In this document: positions 63,535 to 64,000 of the stretch, in pieces
How the letters are laid out: every line of letters starts with the position of its first letter
How positions within the stretch are numbered: position 1 is the stretch's first letter
NCBI GenBank assembly: GCA_963816795.1
Contig: CAWFLT010000016.1
Location: 227,345-291,344, forward strand
Direction of reading: 5' to 3'
DNA: 64,000 nucleotides
Source of the DNA: CAWFLT01 sp963816795
Lineage (GTDB): Bacteria; Acidobacteriota; Vicinamibacteria; Vicinamibacterales; SCN-69-37
The notes under the pieces: generated by a model
Seen by the model: the letters and a program-made list of their open reading frames with translations, nothing else
The model's database searches: none
What the model was told of the DNA's origin: nothing
Position numbers and translations under genes: made by a program

Positions 63535-64000
63535 TCAGAAACAAGTAACGGCCAACCAACAAATCACATCACCATCGACACCATCAACATTGCCTGTCGA
63601 CGAATACACCGATGGCCCTTTCAACGAGCACAACCCACCACCCGCTCAGTGACACGCTGCGCACGCGCGAACGGCCGCCCCGAAGCAGCATCCGCCACCA
63701 ACTCCACACCCACCAGCAGGCCACGCCCACGCACATCCCCCACATGCGCACACCCCGCCAACCGCCGCCGCAAGCCCTCCAACAGCCGCCGCCCACACAC
63801 ACCAATGGCGCCTCCACCAGCCCCTGATCACGCAACACGCGTAACACCACCCAACCCGTGGCCGCACCCACCGCGTGATGAGAATACGTTGAACCCGAGT
63901 TCGTGAAACCACCAGCACCGATCGTGGCGTACACCTGGAAGAACACACCGCCAAACCCAACGGCCAATAACCAAAAGTTCGCCCCTTACCCGCCACTAAA
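63535..64000 (-). CDS. Class III aminotransferase, C-terminal part (cut by window edge; frame slips)
   Basis: The right edge cuts the gene. Visible on the minus strand are GKGRTFGYWPLGLAV, then in a shifted frame FGGVFFQVYATIGAGGFTNS and GSTYSHHAVGAATGWVVLRV, LRDQGLVE, and later the strand RGLLVGVELVADAASGRPFA-like sequence and VYSSTGNVDGVDGDVI. The K-G-x-x-x-G-Y-x-P-L (PLP-lysine region) and the TYSHHAVGAA block are typical of omega/class III aminotransferases. The C-terminus after GDVI is unclear because the sequence becomes AT-rich and shifted. Substrate unknown. Confidence 0.65.

Overview
The window reads as two unrelated bacterial genomes joined near position 42,410. The left 42 kb is very GC-rich and looks like an acidobacterium, most likely the Vicinamibacteria type. 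Evidence is an Oar-type TonB receptor with a carboxypeptidase-regulatory N-terminus, an ADOP-type MacB/FtsX permease with a PadR regulator, a DUF3738/TIGR03435 domain, VTC and CotH proteins, TAT-exported Gfo/Idh/MocA oxidoreductases and a secreted mannonate dehydratase-like protein. The right 21.6 kb is less GC-rich and is actinobacterial chromosome: rbpA (an actinobacterial RNA polymerase-binding protein), fxsA, a Ppm1-type mannosyltransferase, lnt, type I pantothenate kinase, def, tsaD and cyclopropane-fatty-acid synthase. Housekeeping genes on both sides make a chimeric contig more likely than gene transfer. Many genes on both sides carry single-base frame slips inside otherwise well-conserved families, as expected of unpolished long reads. 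Spans of shifted genes below are reconstructed across frames.

Layout, left part. 1-9.7 kb: a cut secreted NHL-type protein, an amidohydrolase, a first VTC protein, a carboxypeptidase-regulatory repeat protein, two Gfo/Idh/MocA oxidoreductases, and a CotH + DUF4956 pair. 9.7-12.2 kb: an OmpR-type response regulator and its histidine kinase. 12.6-16.3 kb: a giant TIR-WD40 protein. 16.3-17.8 kb: mannonate dehydratase-like gene behind a structured leader. 17.8-18.5 kb: VapBC module 1. 18.6-20.1 kb: MHS-family transporter. 20.1-24.5 kb: a second VTC/CotH cluster with a phosphate-selective-type porin and a lipoprotein metallophosphatase. 24.7-28.5 kb: TonB, PadR and the ADOP permease. 28.5-31.3 kb: a minisatellite, a membrane protein, OsmC, a Clp_N/DUF3738 protein and foldback repeats. 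31.3-35.2 kb: TonB-dependent receptor. 35.5-39.2 kb: GH43 arabinanase, SnoaL-like protein, M20 peptidase, VapBC module 2. 39.3-42.4 kb: tRNA-Asn, a decayed copy of its 3' half, a truncated sensor and a COR-TIR protein, together resembling an island edge.

Layout, right part. 42.4-48.1 kb: truncated tyrosine recombinase, small unknown protein, amino-acid permease, coaA, and a lipoprotein plus SLT/M23 peptidase pair of the kind seen in conjugative elements. 48.2-49.9 kb: superoxide dismutase and proline iminopeptidase. 50.2-53.1 kb: an alpha-solenoid protein, then a broken def copy, a secreted F-box-like protein and the intact def. 53.1-57.9 kb: tsaD, cfa, histidine phosphatase, metallo-beta-lactamase hydrolase, DEDDh exonuclease. 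58-63 kb: coiled-coil protein, rbpA, fxsA, ppm1, lnt. The right edge holds the end of a class III aminotransferase.

The most interesting items are the secreted F-box-like protein inserted between two copies of the def 5' end; the VTC-phosphatase-porin-CotH cluster, which suggests a phosphate or polyphosphate-linked envelope system; the two TIR proteins (WD40 and COR types) with defence-like architecture; and the structured leader upstream of the mannonate dehydratase gene.
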